Assembly: GCA_039680605.1 (NCBI GenBank)
Contig: JBDKTA010000050.1
Span: 1 to 64,000 of the forward strand
DNA: 64,000 nucleotides
Origin: Planctomycetaceae bacterium
GTDB lineage: Bacteria > Planctomycetota > Phycisphaerae > SM23-33
Reading direction: 5' to 3'
Shown: piece by piece, positions 50,977 to 59,262 of the stretch
Layout of the letters: each line of letters opens with the position of its first letter
Numbering within the stretch: position 1 is the first letter of the stretch
The notes under the pieces: model-generated
Told to the model about the DNA's origin: nothing
The model's database searches: none
Seen by the model: only the letters and a program-made list of their open reading frames with translations
Made by a program: the position numbers and the translations under genes

Positions 50977-52458
50977 ATGAAGTCCCTCAAGGACAAGATG
51001 AACTGGGCGATATCCGTCGGCGTCTATCTCACGGACGCCGCGATGACCATCGCCACGGTGGCCGCCGGCGTGGCGGGCAAGAAGGCCTCTACCGAGCAGG
51101 TCGCTTTCGAGCCCCAGGACGGTCCCGGCGAGGCATTGGCGGCCTGGCTCGAGACGAATCTTACCCCGGGCCAGCGCAGTGCCGCGTCGGTCTGCGTGGG
51201 CCTGGGCGCCGAGTTGATGTTCTTCACCACGCGCGTCGCCGAGGCTGAGGCGCAGGGTCTGGCCGGTGAGTCCGGCGCCGTTGCCGCCGCCGCCGACGCC
51301 GATGCCGACATCGTCAGCGACACCCTCAAGTCCAAGCTCAACGGCGCTACCATCAGCACCGTGGCCGCCTGCCAGAAGACGCGCGCCGACCAGATCTTCC
51401 AGGCCCTGACCCGCTCGGGCATCAAAGACTATCGCCTGGCGCCGGCCCCGTGGGCGGCGATCACCTCCGGCGAAGGGACCAAGGTCCCGCGCGGCTGGAA
51501 GACGTATATTCGCGTGCTTCTGGGACCGGCCGGCGGGCTGGCGGCGCTGGTGGCTTCGGGCAGACCGCTGCTGTGGCGGCGGTTCGTGCGAGGCAGCGAC
51601 CCGGTGGCCAACATCATCTCGGCCATTCGCAACCTGCAGGTCCACGCGACGGTCAAGCTGGGCATCGCCGAGTTGTCGGGGGCAGTGGTTCAGGGCAGCG
51701 AGGAGGAAGGCCTGGGCGAGGGGCTGGAAAAAGAGACCGCCTTGCCGGTCGTGGTACACCGCGGCGGCGGCATGAGCGACGAAGGATACGCCTGCGCGCT
51801 GGCCGAGGCGGCCCGCAAACGCACCATCGAGTGGCTGGACATGTTCCGCACGATGAGACCGCCGGCCACCCTCAAGGAACTGTTCCCCAGGAAACTGGCG
51901 ATCGCGATGCTCCTGATGGCCGGCGCCATCGGCGTGTACATGTGGAATCTGCAGAGCGACCTGGAAACGACCTACGCCTCCCTCAAAAGGCAGAATGCCT
52001 CGCACAAGTGGGCCGCCAAGCTGCGAACGAACGAGATCGAAAATGAGCGAAAGACGCTCGAAACCGAGGTGCAGGCCGTTCGCTCCTTCCTGTCGACGCG
52101 CGTGATCTGGAGCAACTACCTGGCCGACCTGCCCGGTCGCCTGCCGCCCAACGCCTGCCTGACCAACATCACCGGGGAATACGAATTGCAGATGAGCAAG
52201 GGCAAGAATCCCCGCAAGGCCAACCAGTCGCTGACGCTGCGGGGGATGGCGCGATTCCCCGACCGCGGGTCGGCGCCCAAGGAGATCGACCAGTTCCTTG
52301 AGTCGCTGCGCGAGGTGGCGATTCTCAAACGCGACTTCCCGCGACTCAACCTCGTCGAGATCAAGTGGCGCAAAGACGCCGCCAGCGATATCGCCCTGTT
52401 CACGATCCTGGGCCTGCCCAAGGAAAAGCGGGCCGCCGTCGCCGCGGAGAAAGGCTGA
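50977..52458 (+). CDS. PilM-PilN fusion (GspL-like) assembly protein
   Basis: A 493-residue inner-membrane protein. The first ~300 residues form a divergent PilM/actin-like cytoplasmic domain. A membrane helix (about 310-327, LAIAMLLMAGAIGVYMW) and a short coiled coil follow. The last ~130 residues resemble the PilN/GspL periplasmic domain (LPPNACLTNITGEYELQM, KEIDQFLESLREVAILKRDF). In type IV pili these are two proteins; in type II secretion GspL combines them. Start uncertain: ATG 50977 lacks a close Shine-Dalgarno sequence. PilO follows 4 bp later. Confidence 0.75.
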   Translation: MKSLKDKMNWAISVGVYLTDAAMTIATVAAGVAGKKASTEQVAFEPQDGPGEALAAWLETNLTPGQRSAASVCVGLGAELMFFTTRVAEAEAQGLAGESGAVAAAADADADIVSDTLKSKLNGATISTVAACQKTRADQIFQALTRSGIKDYRLAPAPWAAITSGEGTKVPRGWKTYIRVLLGPAGGLAALVASGRPLLWRRFVRGSDPVANIISAIRNLQVHATVKLGIAELSGAVVQGSEEEGLGEGLEKETALPVVVHRGGGMSDEGYACALAEAARKRTIEWLDMFRTMRPPATLKELFPRKLAIAMLLMAGAIGVYMWNLQSDLETTYASLKRQNASHKWAAKLRTNEIENERKTLETEVQAVRSFLSTRVIWSNYLADLPGRLPPNACLTNITGEYELQMSKGKNPRKANQSLTLRGMARFPDRGSAPKEIDQFLESLREVAILKRDFPRLNLVEIKWRKDAASDIALFTILGLPKEKRAAVAAEKG

Positions 52459-52462
52459 TCGA

Positions 52463-53008
52463 ATGTCCGTCGCCGCCGACAAAGCCAGACTCCTGCAGTA
52501 CAAGGCCCATCTTGTCAAGGTCCTGGGCGACCCGGTCAAGATGCGATTGGCTATTGTCGCGGCCATCACGCTGGTGGCGGCCGTGGCGATCTACATGCCG
52601 CTGTCTGATGCGATCGAGCAGCAGCAGCGTCTGGTGGCGGCGGAGAAGAAGCGCCTCTCTCTGGTGCAGGACGTCGAGAGTCTGCGCAAACAGGTAACCG
52701 ACTACCAGGATCGCATTGGTCAGCAGAGCGATACCAACGAGTGGGTGCAGTACCTTTTGGCCGGTTCGCGCGCAGCCAAGGTGAAGCTGCGCAATATGGA
52801 GTCGAAGCAACCGCAGGCGGTCGGCCCGTACAAGGCTGTCTCGCTGGCGGTGGAAGTCCAGGGGACATATCCGCAGATGAGGCAGTTCATCGAGTGGCTC
52901 GACCGCTCGGATCGCCTGCTGCGGGTGGACATGATGCGGATGGAGAAGATGCCCGATGTGATCGTAATGAAGGTCTACGTGCTGGGACTGGTTCGCAAAA
53001 GTGCTTAA
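52463..53008 (+). CDS. PilO/GspM-like assembly protein
   Basis: A 181-residue protein: short cytoplasmic start, one membrane helix (about 28-48, AIVAAITLVAAVAIYMPLSD), a coiled coil (about 49-95), then a ferredoxin-like domain (AVEVQGTYPQMRQFIEWLDR). Together with the PilM-PilN fusion it should form the inner-membrane alignment complex. RBS GAGAAAGG. Overlaps the next gene by 8 bp. Confidence 0.75.
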   Translation: MSVAADKARLLQYKAHLVKVLGDPVKMRLAIVAAITLVAAVAIYMPLSDAIEQQQRLVAAEKKRLSLVQDVESLRKQVTDYQDRIGQQSDTNEWVQYLLAGSRAAKVKLRNMESKQPQAVGPYKAVSLAVEVQGTYPQMRQFIEWLDRSDRLLRVDMMRMEKMPDVIVMKVYVLGLVRKSA

Positions 53009-53636
53009 GAAACTCAACAAGTTGGCGCCGTACCTTGCGGCGGGCATCATGGGCTACCTGGCGTACTGCGCCGGCGAAGGGGGCCCCGCGCGGGCGACGG
53101 CGGAGAAGCCCTCCCCGCTGATCACGCGCCAGATGCTGCGCCCGACGCTGATGAGCCCGCAGGGCAATGACGCCCCGCGCGATCCGTTCGAAGTGGACTG
53201 GTCCAGCTATCTCAACCGCGCTGCCCAGAAGATCGAGCCGCCCAAGCGGAGCCTGACGGCATCGACGCAGCCCGCCGATGCGCCGCTCGCGGCGGCCTCG
53301 GCGCCAGTCAAGATGACGGCGAGCCAGCCGGCGAGCCAGCCGGCGTCGCAACCCGCCTCGGCGCCGGTAGTGCCGCCGTTGCCGGCCAGCGCCGTGACGG
53401 GCATCTGCCTGGGCGAGGACATTCAGTTGGTCGTCGTCGGCGACATGATCTACAAGACCGGCGACACGATCGGCGGCAGCGATTCGGCGCGCGGCTGGGT
53501 GGTCGAGCGGATCGAGCCCGACGGGGCCGTTCTGCGATTCGGCGCCCTGACCCGGAAGATCGCCATGCCCGCCCCCAAGGGTCCGACGCCGACGGTCCCG
53601 CCCGTCCAGCTCCAAGGCAGGGAGAAATCGTCATGA
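53001..53636 (+). CDS. PilP/GspC-like protein
   Basis: A 211-residue protein starting GTG (MLKKLNKLAPYLAAGIMGYL), with one N-terminal membrane helix and a low-complexity Ala/Ser/Pro linker made of repeated ASQP units (residues about 108-120). The C-terminal domain (about 130-200, TGICLGEDIQLVVVGDMIYK, GWVVERIEPDGAVLRF) looks like the HR domain of PilP/GspC, which contacts the outer-membrane secretin. No secretin gene is present in the window. Overlaps the next gene by 4 bp. Confidence 0.7.
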   Translation: MLKKLNKLAPYLAAGIMGYLAYCAGEGGPARATAEKPSPLITRQMLRPTLMSPQGNDAPRDPFEVDWSSYLNRAAQKIEPPKRSLTASTQPADAPLAAASAPVKMTASQPASQPASQPASAPVVPPLPASAVTGICLGEDIQLVVVGDMIYKTGDTIGGSDSARGWVVERIEPDGAVLRFGALTRKIAMPAPKGPTPTVPPVQLQGREKSS

Positions 53637-55357
53637 TCCAGGACGCGTCAGTCGGAACCCACCAGTCGCTGCTGGTGCGGCTGCTGCTGGACCGCAACCT
53701 GCTCCAACCGGCAGACATGAACGAGGTGCAGCAGGTCCTGAGCCAACCCAATACCTCCGTCGAGGAGGCGCTGGTCGGCGCCGAGATTGTCAGCGACGTA
53801 GTGATCGCCCAGGTCTACGCCGAGCACCTGCGCCTGCCCCTGGCGGGGCTGGACGACCCGCTGGCCTTCGACGCCGCCCTGGTCGAGCGGGTGGGCGAGA
53901 AAACCTGCCGCGAGCACCTGGTGCTGCCCCTCCAGGCCGTCGACGGCGCGCTCAATGTCGCCTTCGTCAACCCGACCGACTTGACTGTCTTCGAGCAGAT
54001 CCAGATGCTCACGCACCTGGTGATCCTGCCGGTGGTGGCCCCGCTGAACCTGTTGACCGAGGCGCTGAATGAAGCCTTCGGAAAGCGCGACGTCATCAAA
54101 GAAATCAGCAAGGAGGCCAGCCGGACCATCGAGACGCCCGAGGAGTCCGATTCCGTCGACGAGGTGGTGGACTTGGACCGCCCCGTGCCCAAGGGGCGCG
54201 ACAGCCACGTCATCCGCCTGGTCAACCACATCCTGTCCTGGGCCGTCCGCAACGGCGCCAGCGACATCCACATGGAGCCCTTCGAGAACTGCGTCAAGGT
54301 CCGAACCCGCGTCGACGGGCAGTTGCAGGAGTTTTCGCCGCCGCCGCGCGAGATGTACCTGCCGATGATCAGCCGCCTGAAGGTGCTCTCGAAGATGGAC
54401 ATCGCCGAGCGCCGCGTCCCGCAGGACGGGGCCATCGCCCTGACGGTCGACCAGAAGCGCGTTGACCTGCGCGTCAGCACCGTGCCCACCGTCTATGGCG
54501 AAAAGATGGTGCTGCGAATCCTCTCCAAGGGCGCCATCCCGCTGGACATGACCAAGCTGGGCTTCAGCCAGAAACAGGCCGACGACTTCCGCATCGCCGC
54601 CGAGAGCCCGCACGGGCTGCTGCTGGTGACCGGACCCACCGGAAGCGGAAAGAGCACCACCCTCTACGCCACGCTGAACCTGCTCAACAAACCCAACGTC
54701 AACGTGATGACCGTCGAGGACCCCGTCGAGTACAAGTTCGAGGGGCTCAACCAGGTCCACGTGCGGGCGCAGGTGGGGCTGACCTTCGCCTCGGCGCTGC
54801 GGGCCTTCCTGCGACAGGACCCCGACGTGATCATGGTCGGCGAGGTGCGCGACCAGGAGACCGCCCAGATCTGTCTGCGCGCCGCCCTGACCGGGCACAT
54901 GGTGCTCTCGACGCTGCACACCAACGACGCCCTGGCGGCGATCAACCGCATGGCCGACATGGGCATCGAGCGGTTTCTGCTGGCTTCGGCGTTGAGGCTG
55001 GTCGAGGCCCAGCGCCTCGTGCGGCGCCTGTGCTCCAAGTGCAAGGAGGCGTACAAACTCGACCCCGAAACCGCGGCCAAGTGGAAGATGGACCCCGCGG
55101 CGGAGTATTTCCGCCCCAAGGGCTGCGACCTGTGCCGCAACACCGGATACAAGGGGCGGGTGGGGCTCTTCGAGGTCATCCGCATCACCCCGAAGCTGCG
55201 CGACATGATCAGCGAGAACGTCCCCCTGCCCGAACTGCGCCGCGAGGCGCAGAACCAGAACATGATGCTGCTGGCCGACGCGGGCCTGGACAAGGTCCGC
55301 AGCGGCGACACCAGCATGGAAGAAGCCCTCAGCGTCTCCATGGCGGAATCGGAGTAA
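53633..55357 (+). CDS. GspE/PilB-type assembly ATPase
   Basis: A 574-residue hexameric ATPase that powers pseudopilus extension. The N-terminal MshEN-like domain (about 1-140) is of the kind that can bind c-di-GMP. The core has Walker A GPTGSGKST (about 334-342), Walker B PDVIMVGEVRD (about 396-406), the Asp and His boxes, and a tetra-Cys zinc motif (CSKC near 466, CDLC near 499). Full length. The ATG overlaps the previous TGA. Confidence 0.93.
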   Translation: MIQDASVGTHQSLLVRLLLDRNLLQPADMNEVQQVLSQPNTSVEEALVGAEIVSDVVIAQVYAEHLRLPLAGLDDPLAFDAALVERVGEKTCREHLVLPLQAVDGALNVAFVNPTDLTVFEQIQMLTHLVILPVVAPLNLLTEALNEAFGKRDVIKEISKEASRTIETPEESDSVDEVVDLDRPVPKGRDSHVIRLVNHILSWAVRNGASDIHMEPFENCVKVRTRVDGQLQEFSPPPREMYLPMISRLKVLSKMDIAERRVPQDGAIALTVDQKRVDLRVSTVPTVYGEKMVLRILSKGAIPLDMTKLGFSQKQADDFRIAAESPHGLLLVTGPTGSGKSTTLYATLNLLNKPNVNVMTVEDPVEYKFEGLNQVHVRAQVGLTFASALRAFLRQDPDVIMVGEVRDQETAQICLRAALTGHMVLSTLHTNDALAAINRMADMGIERFLLASALRLVEAQRLVRRLCSKCKEAYKLDPETAAKWKMDPAAEYFRPKGCDLCRNTGYKGRVGLFEVIRITPKLRDMISENVPLPELRREAQNQNMMLLADAGLDKVRSGDTSMEEALSVSMAESE

Positions 55358-55360
55358 ACG

Positions 55361-56494
55361 ATGGCCGAGATGACCATGACCTCAGGCGGCGTCAAGCAAG
55401 GCGGTTCGTGGCTGCAACGCCACGTGCGGACGGCGTCGAAGCTGCACCCGGCGATCAAGTCCGAAGACAAGCTGCGGTTCTTCCAGCAGCTCACGACGCT
55501 GTTTGCGGCCGGCACGCCGCTGCTGGAGGCGCTATGGATTTCGGCCCACCAGTCTCAGAGCGAGAAGATGCGGGGGGTCATCCGCACCATCGCCGAGCGG
55601 GTGGCGGGGGGGCTGACGCTGCACCAGGCGGCGGCGAGTTTTCCCAAGGTCTTCGACCGCCAGTGGATCGAGGTGATCAAGACCGGCGAGGCCAGCGGGC
55701 AACTGGGCCAGGTGCTGGCGAGCCTGACGGCCAATATCGTTGCGGTGCGCGAGATGCGGGGCAAGCTGATCTCGGCCATGATCTACCCGATCATCCTGCT
55801 GGGGGTGGCGATCCTGGCCATCACGATCATGCTCTGGAAGGTGGTACCGGTCTTCGCGGAGTTTTTCAAAGAGGCCGGCTCGAAGCTTCCGGCGATCACG
55901 CAGACGGTGATCGACCTGTCGGAGTTTCTGCAGGAAGACGGGTTGTACCTGTTCGGCGGGGTGATCGCCGTGGTGCTGGCGCTGCGGTATTACCTTCGCA
56001 CGCCGGGCGGTCGGCGGACGTTTCAGAGCGTGCTGCTGACGACGCCGCTGCTGGGTGAGTGCGCCGTCGAGACGAACATGGAGCGGTTCGCCACCAACAT
56101 GGTGCTGCTGCTCAACAGCGGCCTGCCGCTGCTGGAGGCGATCCACTCGATGCAGGGCGTGTTCCACAACAACGCGATCTACCGCGAGGCGTTTCTGCGG
56201 GTCTCGTCGCGCGTGGCCAGCGGCATCCGCCTGGCCTCGTCGCTGGAGGAGACGGGCCTGTTCACCTCGATGGTCGTCTCGATGGTGCGCGTGGGGGAGG
56301 AGTCGGGCGAGCTGGCGACCGTGCTGGGCCAGGTGGCGACGTACTACCGCAAGCGCGTCGAGGCGCTGCTGGAACGCATGACGGGCATGATCGAACCGGT
56401 GGTCATCCTGGGCATGGGCGTCACCGTGGCGGTCATCCTGACGTCGATCTACCTGCCCATGTTCCAGATGGCCTCGGGACCCGGTGGAAAGTGA
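55361..56494 (+). CDS. GspF/PilC-type inner-membrane platform protein
   Basis: A 377-residue protein with two GspF repeats (about 40-160 and 245-370), each starting with a helix bundle such as FFQQLTTLFAAGTPLLEALW and FATNMVLLLNSGLPLLEAIH, and three membrane helices. It anchors the ATPase to the pseudopilus. Begins 3 bp after the ATPase stop. Confidence 0.92.
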   Translation: MAEMTMTSGGVKQGGSWLQRHVRTASKLHPAIKSEDKLRFFQQLTTLFAAGTPLLEALWISAHQSQSEKMRGVIRTIAERVAGGLTLHQAAASFPKVFDRQWIEVIKTGEASGQLGQVLASLTANIVAVREMRGKLISAMIYPIILLGVAILAITIMLWKVVPVFAEFFKEAGSKLPAITQTVIDLSEFLQEDGLYLFGGVIAVVLALRYYLRTPGGRRTFQSVLLTTPLLGECAVETNMERFATNMVLLLNSGLPLLEAIHSMQGVFHNNAIYREAFLRVSSRVASGIRLASSLEETGLFTSMVVSMVRVGEESGELATVLGQVATYYRKRVEALLERMTGMIEPVVILGMGVTVAVILTSIYLPMFQMASGPGGK

Positions 56495-56503
56495 GCCGCT
56501 GAT

Positions 56504-56833
56504 ATGATCGGTGCCCGCAGATATGAACGCGTCCCCCTGAGCATGGCCGTCGAGGTCAAAGACCTCGCCACCGCGCGCCTCTGCCGCGGGCGGTCGATCG
56601 ACATCAGCCGCGGCGGCATGGGGCTGTTCGTGCCGTTCTTCATCGCCGCGGGAAGCCGCGTGCGCATCAGCGTCACCCTGGCGCGTCAGGGACGGCCGGT
56701 GGCGACCTGGGTCAACGCCGTCGTGCGCCGCGCCACGGCAGAAGACGGCGGCGCCGTTCTCGGCGTCGAGTTCGACACGGTGCTGGCCATGGCCACCCAG
56801 CCCGATCTGTGCGAGATGGTTGACGGACGATGA
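56504..56833 (+). CDS. PilZ-domain protein
   Basis: A 109-residue single PilZ domain with both c-di-GMP motifs: R5xxxR9 (RRYER) and D33xSxxG38 (DISRGG). It lies 9 bp after the platform gene, so it is part of the operon and could tune the ATPase or platform by c-di-GMP. The same motif positions recur in the fusion protein at 57564. Tandem hairpins follow at 56841-56876. Confidence 0.87.
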   Translation: MIGARRYERVPLSMAVEVKDLATARLCRGRSIDISRGGMGLFVPFFIAAGSRVRISVTLARQGRPVATWVNAVVRRATAEDGGAVLGVEFDTVLAMATQPDLCEMVDGR

Positions 56834-56840
56834 TTCGTAG

Positions 56841-56876
56841 CCCCCTGACGAGGGGGAAAAGCCGCGGCTCTTCCCC
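56841..56876 (+). terminator. Two overlapping hairpins after the PilZ gene
   Basis: CCCCCT/AGGGGG (56841-56856, 4-nt loop) overlaps a 24-bp near-palindrome (56853-56876, GGGGAAAAGCCG against CGGCTCTTCCCC). The two stems share GGGG and cannot form together. No T-run follows. Confidence 0.5.
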
Positions 56877-56990
56877 GCGAAAGACCGCGAAGATTCCGCA
56901 AAAGTTACTTAAGTGAGCGGCCGCAGCGGCCGAAAGTCTCTATACAAGCTGCATAACGACTAAGCGTCGGATTGACTACAGGAGGTCAAC

Positions 56991-57413
56991 ATGCGCAAGA
57001 ACAGTGGTTTTACGCTGGTGGAATTGGCCGTGGTCGTGGTGATCATCGGCGTGCTGGCGGCATTTGCCGTTCCGCGGTTCATGGCATCGGTTGAGCGGTC
57101 CAAGGCCGCTGAGGCGTTCAATTATCTCGCCTCCGTCCAGGCGTCTCAGGAGCGGTATCACGCACGCCAGGGCACCTATGCCGAAGACCTCGACGACCTG
57201 GACATCAAGCTCAGCACGCCCAAGTACTACACCGTCGGCAAGATCGGCGCGGGCAAGACCAGCAGCCTGGAAGATTCCTGGAAGCTGACGCTGACGCGCA
57301 GCGGCGCCTCGGCCGGCTACGGCGAGTACACCGTGACGTTCTGCGAAGAAGGGTTCGACACCACCAACAGCACCATCACCGATCTGCCGGCCATCAACCC
57401 GATGCAGACCTGA
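56991..57413 (+). CDS. Major pilin/pseudopilin, paralogue 4
   Basis: A 140-residue pilin (MRKNSG then FTLVELAVVVVIIG) inside the assembly operon region. It is more divergent than the three upstream copies (TVGKIGAGKTSSLEDSWKLT, FCEEGFDTTNSTITDLPAIN) but keeps the same length and the INPMQT ending. RBS AGGAGG. It may be the pseudopilus subunit proper, with the upstream copies as variants. Confidence 0.88.
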   Translation: MRKNSGFTLVELAVVVVIIGVLAAFAVPRFMASVERSKAAEAFNYLASVQASQERYHARQGTYAEDLDDLDIKLSTPKYYTVGKIGAGKTSSLEDSWKLTLTRSGASAGYGEYTVTFCEEGFDTTNSTITDLPAINPMQT

Positions 57414-57416
57414 TAC

Positions 57417-57524
57417 GGCGGCGCAGCCTTTCGAGGCTGTGGCGGTGGCACAGCCTTTCCAGGCTGTGATGGTGGCACAGCCTTTCCAGGCTGTGATGGT
57501 GGCACAGCCTTTCCAGGCTGTGAT
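57417..57524. repeat. Four tandem 27-bp GTGGCACAGCC repeats
   Basis: Copies at 57417-57443 (degenerate), 57444-57470, 57471-57497 and 57498-57524; the last three are identical. It begins 3 bp after the pilin stop. A short reverse arm (GCCTGTGCCACTCC) is at 57538-57551. There are no spacers, so it is not a CRISPR. Confidence 0.93.
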
Positions 57525-57563
57525 GCACGGGCCCGAACGCCTGTGCCACTCCGGAGGGAGATC

Positions 57564-58331
57564 ATGGAGAGCCTTCGCCGGCACCGGCGCCTGACGCAGA
57601 TGGCGCCGGCGACCGTTCAACATGGCAGCGGCGCGCCGATCCCGGCGGCGCAGGTGTTCAACATCTCCGCCGGCGGGTTGGCGCTCTTCTCGCCCCGCGC
57701 CCTGCCCGGCGGCGAACTCGTCAGCGTCAACGTATCCCTGGCGGGGGGCGATGCCGCGCCCAGGCCTCTGAAACTCTTCGGCGTCACCCGATGGGCCCAG
57801 ACCCTGCCCGATGGAAACCTGCTGGGCATAGAACTCGTCGCCGACGACCGGGCCGGCGATTACCGCGCCTTTGCCAGATATCTGCAGACTGTCGAGAGCC
57901 CTCCTTTGCGGCGGGCGGCTTTCACCATGGTCGAGCTGTGCATTGCCATGGTGATCATCTGCATCATGACGACCCTGGCGGTGCCGATCTTCCGCCGCTC
58001 CATCGAGCAGGCGCGCGTGGACGCCGCGGCCGCCAACCTCAAGACGATCTGGTCGGCCCAGCGGATGTACTGGCTGGAGAGCCGCGCCTTCGCGCCGCAG
58101 TTGACGGACCTTCAGGCGCAGGACCTGCTGTCGCCCTCGGTCGCCCGAAGCGCCGCTGACATCGACGCGGTGTACGTCTACGAGACTCTCGCCGCCGATG
58201 CCACGTCCTTCAGCGTCCGCGCCCGGCGCAACGGCAGCAGCGTCTGGTCGGGGCAGCTCGTCATCGACCAGACCGGAACCCTTAGCGGCGTCATCAGCGG
58301 CGGCGGAACGACGCTGACGCCCACGCAATAG
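57564..58331 (+). CDS. PilZ-pseudopilin fusion protein
   Basis: A 255-residue protein in a single open frame. Residues 5-107 form a PilZ domain with R5xxxR9 (RRHRR) and N33xSxxG38 (NISAGG), the c-di-GMP motifs. A 12-residue linker leads to RRAA then FTMVELCIAMVIICIMTTLA: a prepilin site (cleavage after Ala119) with the conserved Glu at +5 (Glu124) and a GspH/GspG-like C-terminus (ANLKTIWSAQRMYWLESRAF). Normal prepilin leaders are 5-30 residues; here it is about 119 and folded. RBS GGAGGGAG sets the start. Three minor pseudopilin genes follow directly. Confidence 0.85.
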   Translation: MESLRRHRRLTQMAPATVQHGSGAPIPAAQVFNISAGGLALFSPRALPGGELVSVNVSLAGGDAAPRPLKLFGVTRWAQTLPDGNLLGIELVADDRAGDYRAFARYLQTVESPPLRRAAFTMVELCIAMVIICIMTTLAVPIFRRSIEQARVDAAAANLKTIWSAQRMYWLESRAFAPQLTDLQAQDLLSPSVARSAADIDAVYVYETLAADATSFSVRARRNGSSVWSGQLVIDQTGTLSGVISGGGTTLTPTQ

Positions 58332-58339
58332 GTTGCCAT

Positions 58340-58780
58340 ATGACCATTGCCTTCAAATATCGCCGCCCCCGAGGCGGGTTCACCCTGCTGGAACTGCAGG
58401 TCGCCATCGCGGTCCTGGGCATCGGGCTGTTGAGCCTGGTGGCCCTGACGGTGCGGCAAAGCCGCAGCGTCGGCGAACTGGAGTCCTGGTGCGTGGATGA
58501 ACCCACCTTCTACGTCGTCAGCCAGACCGACGGATGGCTTCAGCGACTGGGCGTCGCCGCCGACTTGTACGACCGGGCCGGTGAAGCCCCCTGGTCGCCG
58601 CCGGTGGCGGCCTCCAGATTCAACGTCGTCACCCTCGATGATGTCCAAGGGGCGCTGTCGACACAGACGATGACCGTCCGGGCCAGTGTGGCCGCCATCG
58701 CCGGCAATAACACCCCGCCCGCCGGCAACAAAGGCCAAAGCCAAGGCCGCAAGCTCGGCCACTACAAGAACAAGCCATGA
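58340..58780 (+). CDS. Minor pseudopilin (GspI/PilV-like)
   Basis: A 146-residue prepilin-like protein: MTIAFKYRRPRGG then FTLLELQVAIAVLGIGLLSL, with Glu5. The short C-terminal domain ends in a Gly/Lys-rich tail. Its position after the fusion gene and before a GspJ-like gene matches the tip-complex order of type II secretion. Overlaps the next start by 4 bp. Confidence 0.8.
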   Translation: MTIAFKYRRPRGGFTLLELQVAIAVLGIGLLSLVALTVRQSRSVGELESWCVDEPTFYVVSQTDGWLQRLGVAADLYDRAGEAPWSPPVAASRFNVVTLDDVQGALSTQTMTVRASVAAIAGNNTPPAGNKGQSQGRKLGHYKNKP

Positions 58781-59262
58781 CCGCGACATCGACATCGCCC
58801 CGCCAATCGCTTCGCAGAGCCTCCGGCGGCTTCACGCTGCTGGAGTTGATGGTCGTCGCGACGCTGATGACGATGGTGACGGCCATCTCGGCACAGTTCT
58901 GGCGATACTTCTCGGTGCAGTTGACCGACGCGGCGGACCGCACGACGGCCGCCCAGGAGCTGCAGTTCGCCATCGAGAGCCTGCGCCAGGACCTGGGGAT
59001 GGTCCGCCATGTCACGACGCCCGGTCAGACCCGGATGCGGATCTATACCGGACCCGCCGGCGACGAAGACGAGATCGAATACTCCCTGGAGGCGGGGAGA
59101 CTCATCCGCACGGACGTGGCCGCCGCCGCCTCGGTGCCGATGGCGGGGGGCGTTTCGCAGTTTCTGGTGCAGCACCTGACCGAGAGCAGCGTCCGCATCA
59201 CGCTGGTGGTGACTCGCGGCGGCGTCACGCGCCGCGCGACGATGATCTGGAGCGCGCCATGA
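58777..59262 (+). CDS. Minor pseudopilin (GspJ/PilW-like)
   Basis: A 161-residue prepilin-like protein: RRASGG then FTLLELMVVATLMTMVTAIS, with Glu5. The beta-rich C-terminus (RMRIYTGPAGDEDEIEYSLE, GVSQFLVQHLTESSVRITLV) fits GspJ. The ATG overlaps the previous TGA, and its own TGA overlaps the next ATG. Confidence 0.8.
   Translation: MTATSTSPRQSLRRASGGFTLLELMVVATLMTMVTAISAQFWRYFSVQLTDAADRTTAAQELQFAIESLRQDLGMVRHVTTPGQTRMRIYTGPAGDEDEIEYSLEAGRLIRTDVAAAASVPMAGGVSQFLVQHLTESSVRITLVVTRGGVTRRATMIWSAP

Noticed and set aside
57417-57524. CRISPR array
   Set aside because: The 27-bp units are directly adjacent with no spacers, and no cas gene is present.
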